Below are positions 62,199 through 64,000 of a DNA stretch of 64,000 nucleotides, one piece after another; positions within the stretch are counted from its first letter, which is position 1, and every line of letters begins with the position of its first letter. This stretch comes from CAVUNY01 sp963768585 (lineage in GTDB: Bacteria > Chloroflexota > Anaerolineae > Anaerolineales > Anaerolineaceae): the NCBI GenBank assembly GCA_963768585.1, contig CAVYIF010000018.1:1-64000 (forward strand). Reading direction: 5' to 3'. A program made the position numbers and the translations under genes. Below the pieces are notes generated by a model that saw only the letters and a program-made list of their open reading frames with translations, was not told the DNA's origin and did no database searches.

Positions 62199-62846
62199 AT
62201 GATACGCTTGACGAAAGACGCAGATATATTTTCCAAAAAAGGAGAAAAGATTGGGAACCTCGACCGGGTAGTTCTTGATCCTGAAACAAAAAAGGTTTCA
62301 TACCTTGTCGTTAAAGTAGGATTACTATTTAAGACCAGTAAAGTTATCCCGGTCGGCCTTTTCAGTCTTGAAGGGGAACGAATAACACTGATAGATGACA
62401 CGAAGGATATGGATTTTTATCCGGATTATGAAGAATCTTCATTTATCGGTGTGGTAGACACCGATTTTCCAGAGCAAACTGTTGAGAGCGTTGTTTGGTA
62501 TCCGCCGGTCACCGGGTGGGATCCATCCACGCGTATGATGTACCCGACCCCGGTTCCAATGTATGTTCGCAGGTCAAACAATGCCATTCCGGAAGATTGT
62601 GTCGCGCTGGACGAAGGCGCCAGTGTGGTCAGCCAGGATGATCAAGATATTGGGAATGTAGAACGCATCATTGTCGAACCAAAAGACAACCGGGCAACCC
62701 ATATCGTCGTCGGCAGCGGTCTACTAAATAAGGAATACCGTATGGTACCTACCTTCTGGATTAAGACAGTGACCGATGATAAAGTTTACCTGTCAATCGA
62801 GGCTGATTTTTACGAGAAATTGCCTGAACATGAACTGGTCAGTTAA
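62199..62846 (+). CDS. PRC-barrel domain protein
   Basis: 215 residues, with TAGGAGG before the ATG. Two PRC-barrel-type beta domains: residues about 1-70 (VFS-like DADIFSKKGEKIGNLDRVVL, then VSYLVVKVGLLFKTSKVIPV) and about 135-205 (GASVVSQDDQDIGNVERIIV, ATHIVVGSGLLNKEYRMVP). A linker with YPPVTGWDPST joins them. Such proteins bind RNA or photosynthetic and ribosome-related partners, and many are annotated as stress or photosystem-type barrels. Function here is unknown. It ends just before a strong terminator. Confidence 0.88.
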   Translation: MIRLTKDADIFSKKGEKIGNLDRVVLDPETKKVSYLVVKVGLLFKTSKVIPVGLFSLEGERITLIDDTKDMDFYPDYEESSFIGVVDTDFPEQTVESVVWYPPVTGWDPSTRMMYPTPVPMYVRRSNNAIPEDCVALDEGASVVSQDDQDIGNVERIIVEPKDNRATHIVVGSGLLNKEYRMVPTFWIKTVTDDKVYLSIEADFYEKLPEHELVS

Positions 62847-62895
62847 AACGTACGCATGATTTTAAACAGTGATTAATTCTGAGGGTGTGAATGTA

Positions 62896-62929
62896 AAAAT
62901 ACCACTCGTAACTGTTCGAGTGGTATTTT
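62896..62929 (+). terminator. Rho-independent terminator after the PRC-barrel gene
   Basis: A perfect 13-bp stem (62896-62908 and 62917-62929) with an eight-base loop, followed by ATTTTTG. It is the clearest intrinsic terminator in the window. Confidence 0.9.
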
Positions 62930-63042
62930 ATTTTTGTTGATATTCGCTTGCTTACATGGCGGCTTCCTGCTTTTCCGGTCGCTCTATAACGGGAAACAAC
63001 TCATTCCCAATTTCTACCAAAATATTTTCATCAAACTGAATG

Positions 63043-63077
63043 GAGATATATCTACATTTGTACCTTCTCGGTATACA
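63043..63077 (+). promoter_or_regulatory. Three-part TATATC element, copy E (upstream of the second transaldolase)
   Basis: AGATATATCT, TGTACC and TATACA end at 63052, 63064 and 63077, spacing 12 and 13; the final base is a mismatch. It sits in front of other repeats in the same control region. Confidence 0.55.
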
Positions 63078-63140
63078 GTGACATATTTTCACAGGCAGTG
63101 ACATATGATATCGTAATAATTAGGTTGTACATAATGTACA
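63076..63140 (+). promoter_or_regulatory. Direct repeats and palindrome in the transaldolase control region
   Basis: CAGTGACATAT occurs twice (63076-63086 and 63096-63106), exactly 20 bases apart, and is followed by the perfect 15-base palindrome TGTACATAATGTACA (63126-63140). These look like operators for at least two regulators, 49-113 bases before the ATG. Confidence 0.5.
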
Positions 63141-63188
63141 CAACACAGTGCCAGGGGGATGTTACAGATAACTTTAAAAGGAGTGCAG

Positions 63189-64000
63189 ATGATGACTAAA
63201 ACGAAACTACAACAATTTACCGAACTCGGACAATCTATCTGGTTAGATTATATTCAGCGGTCGTTAATCCAATCGGGAGGCCTTAAGACTTATGTTCAAA
63301 AAGGTCTGCGCGGTGTGACTTCCAACCCAGCCATATTTGATAAAGCCATCGCACAAAGTGAAGATTACGATAAGCAGATACAATCCCTGGCTTTACAAGG
63401 AAAATCTGCGCAAGAGATTTATGAGGCATTAGCGATCGAAGATGCCCGCCGGGCTGCGGATGTTTTGCGTCAAGTCTACGACCAGACCGGTGGCGCGGAT
63501 GGTTATTTCAGCCTGGAAGTTAACCCACACCTGGCCCACGATAAAGCAGGCACCATTGCAGAAGCTAAACGATTGTTCAACGCCGTCGACCGGCCGAATG
63601 TGCTCATCAAGGTTCCTGGCACGGCCGAAGGTTTGTTGGCAATACAAGAACTAATTTTTGAAGGTTTGAATATCAATGCCACCCTGTTGTTTTCCTTAAC
63701 CCAATATGATATGGTGGCAGAAGCCTACCTTGCCGGGTTAGATCGACGCGCTGCCCGAATCTTTGATTTGCATCAGATCGCCTCGGTTGCTTCCTTGTTT
63801 GTCAGCCGGGTAGACGTTAAAGTCGATCGCTTGTTAGATGCACTCAATTCACCTGAGGCTAAAGCGCTCAAAGGAAAAATTGGAATCGCCAATGCGAAAA
63901 TAGTCTACCAGAGTTTCAAAAAGACTTTTTCCGGACCCCGCTGGCAATATTTGAAGCAGAAAGGCGCACACGTCCAACGCGTACTCTTCGGTAGTACCAG
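63189..64000 (+). CDS. tal: Transaldolase, second copy (3'-truncated by window edge)
   Basis: 270 codons visible, open to the end of the window. ATG 63189 (a second ATG follows at once) has AAAGGAG upstream. Conserved parts match the transaldolase half of the earlier fusion: LGQSIWLDYIQRS, GLRGVTSNPAIFDKAI, YFSLEVNPHLAHD, the Schiff-base Lys in NVLIKVPGT, LNINATLLFSL and SVASLFVSRVDVKVD. The visible part cannot show whether a PGI domain follows. It has an elaborate control region and may be a stress-induced isozyme. Confidence 0.9.
   Translation, partial: MMTKTKLQQFTELGQSIWLDYIQRSLIQSGGLKTYVQKGLRGVTSNPAIFDKAIAQSEDYDKQIQSLALQGKSAQEIYEALAIEDARRAADVLRQVYDQTGGADGYFSLEVNPHLAHDKAGTIAEAKRLFNAVDRPNVLIKVPGTAEGLLAIQELIFEGLNINATLLFSLTQYDMVAEAYLAGLDRRAARIFDLHQIASVASLFVSRVDVKVDRLLDALNSPEAKALKGKIGIANAKIVYQSFKKTFSGPRWQYLKQKGAHVQRVLFGST

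Noticed and set aside
63189..64000. Possibility that the second transaldolase is a duplicated fragment of the fusion gene
   Set aside because: It has its own start signals and control region, and differs from the first copy throughout, so it is an independent gene.

Overview
The window looks like one contig from a Chloroflexota bacterium, most likely of the Anaerolineae type. That is an inference, based on 7TM sensor modules with a RHRLYDIDLIIRR-like segment, SpoIIE-type phosphatase/STAS partner switching, a cyclic beta-glucan synthase, a transaldolase/phosphoglucose isomerase fusion, a LonH-type protease and a GH78/ABC-transporter locus. No rRNA, tRNA, CRISPR array, transposase or phage gene was seen. 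By eye the first 8 kb is GC-rich, and intergenic DNA becomes clearly AT-rich after about 26 kb.

Layout. 1-7.9 kb (+): two tandem 7TM signalling modules, a disulfide oxidoreductase, a SpoIIE phosphatase/HATPase gene carrying a frameshift, two STAS proteins, an unknown protein and a phytoene-desaturase-like oxidoreductase. 8.1-13.5 kb (+): two different GH78-type alpha-L-rhamnosidases. 13.6-25.9 kb (-): a run of ten genes, comprising an SBP5/OppBCDF-type uptake system, a membrane protein, a sulfatase-fold protein with Thr at the nucleophile site, a PMT-like membrane glycosyltransferase, a UroD-like protein and an unknown. 26.8-33.8 kb (+), divergent: Gfo/Idh oxidoreductase, sulfotransferase, second Gfo/Idh, TIM-barrel isomerase, then cysC-cysD-cysN for PAPS synthesis. 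33.9-42.8 kb (-): cyclic beta-1,2-glucan synthase split over two reading frames, followed upstream by a tandem universal stress protein and a Crp/Fnr regulator. 45.3-47.6 kb: cupin, GTP cyclohydrolase I and a ferredoxin-reductase-like flavoprotein. 48-53.7 kb (+): transketolase (broken by two indels), transaldolase-PGI fusion and a HAD phosphatase. 53.8-64 kb (+): a stress-flavoured set with CDF transporter, DUF6335-like protein, OsmC, coiled-coil protein, HPF-like protein, LonH protease, membrane molybdopterin oxidoreductase, tail-anchored protein, PRC-barrel protein and a second transaldolase running off the end.

How it works together. The central part can import and cleave rhamnose-containing glycosides and, separately, make PAPS and use it with a neighbouring sulfotransferase, which suggests a sulfated sugar, cyclitol or glycan. 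The right part couples non-oxidative pentose phosphate metabolism with osmotic or dormancy-type stress functions.

Most notable observations: (1) an intergenic element made of three TATATC-like half-sites spaced exactly 12 and 13 bp, present five times upstream of five genes in the last 11 kb; (2) a sulfation cluster whose CysN carries a degenerate APS-kinase domain while an intact CysC sits beside it; (3) four one-base indels that break three otherwise intact genes, either assembly errors or real decay.
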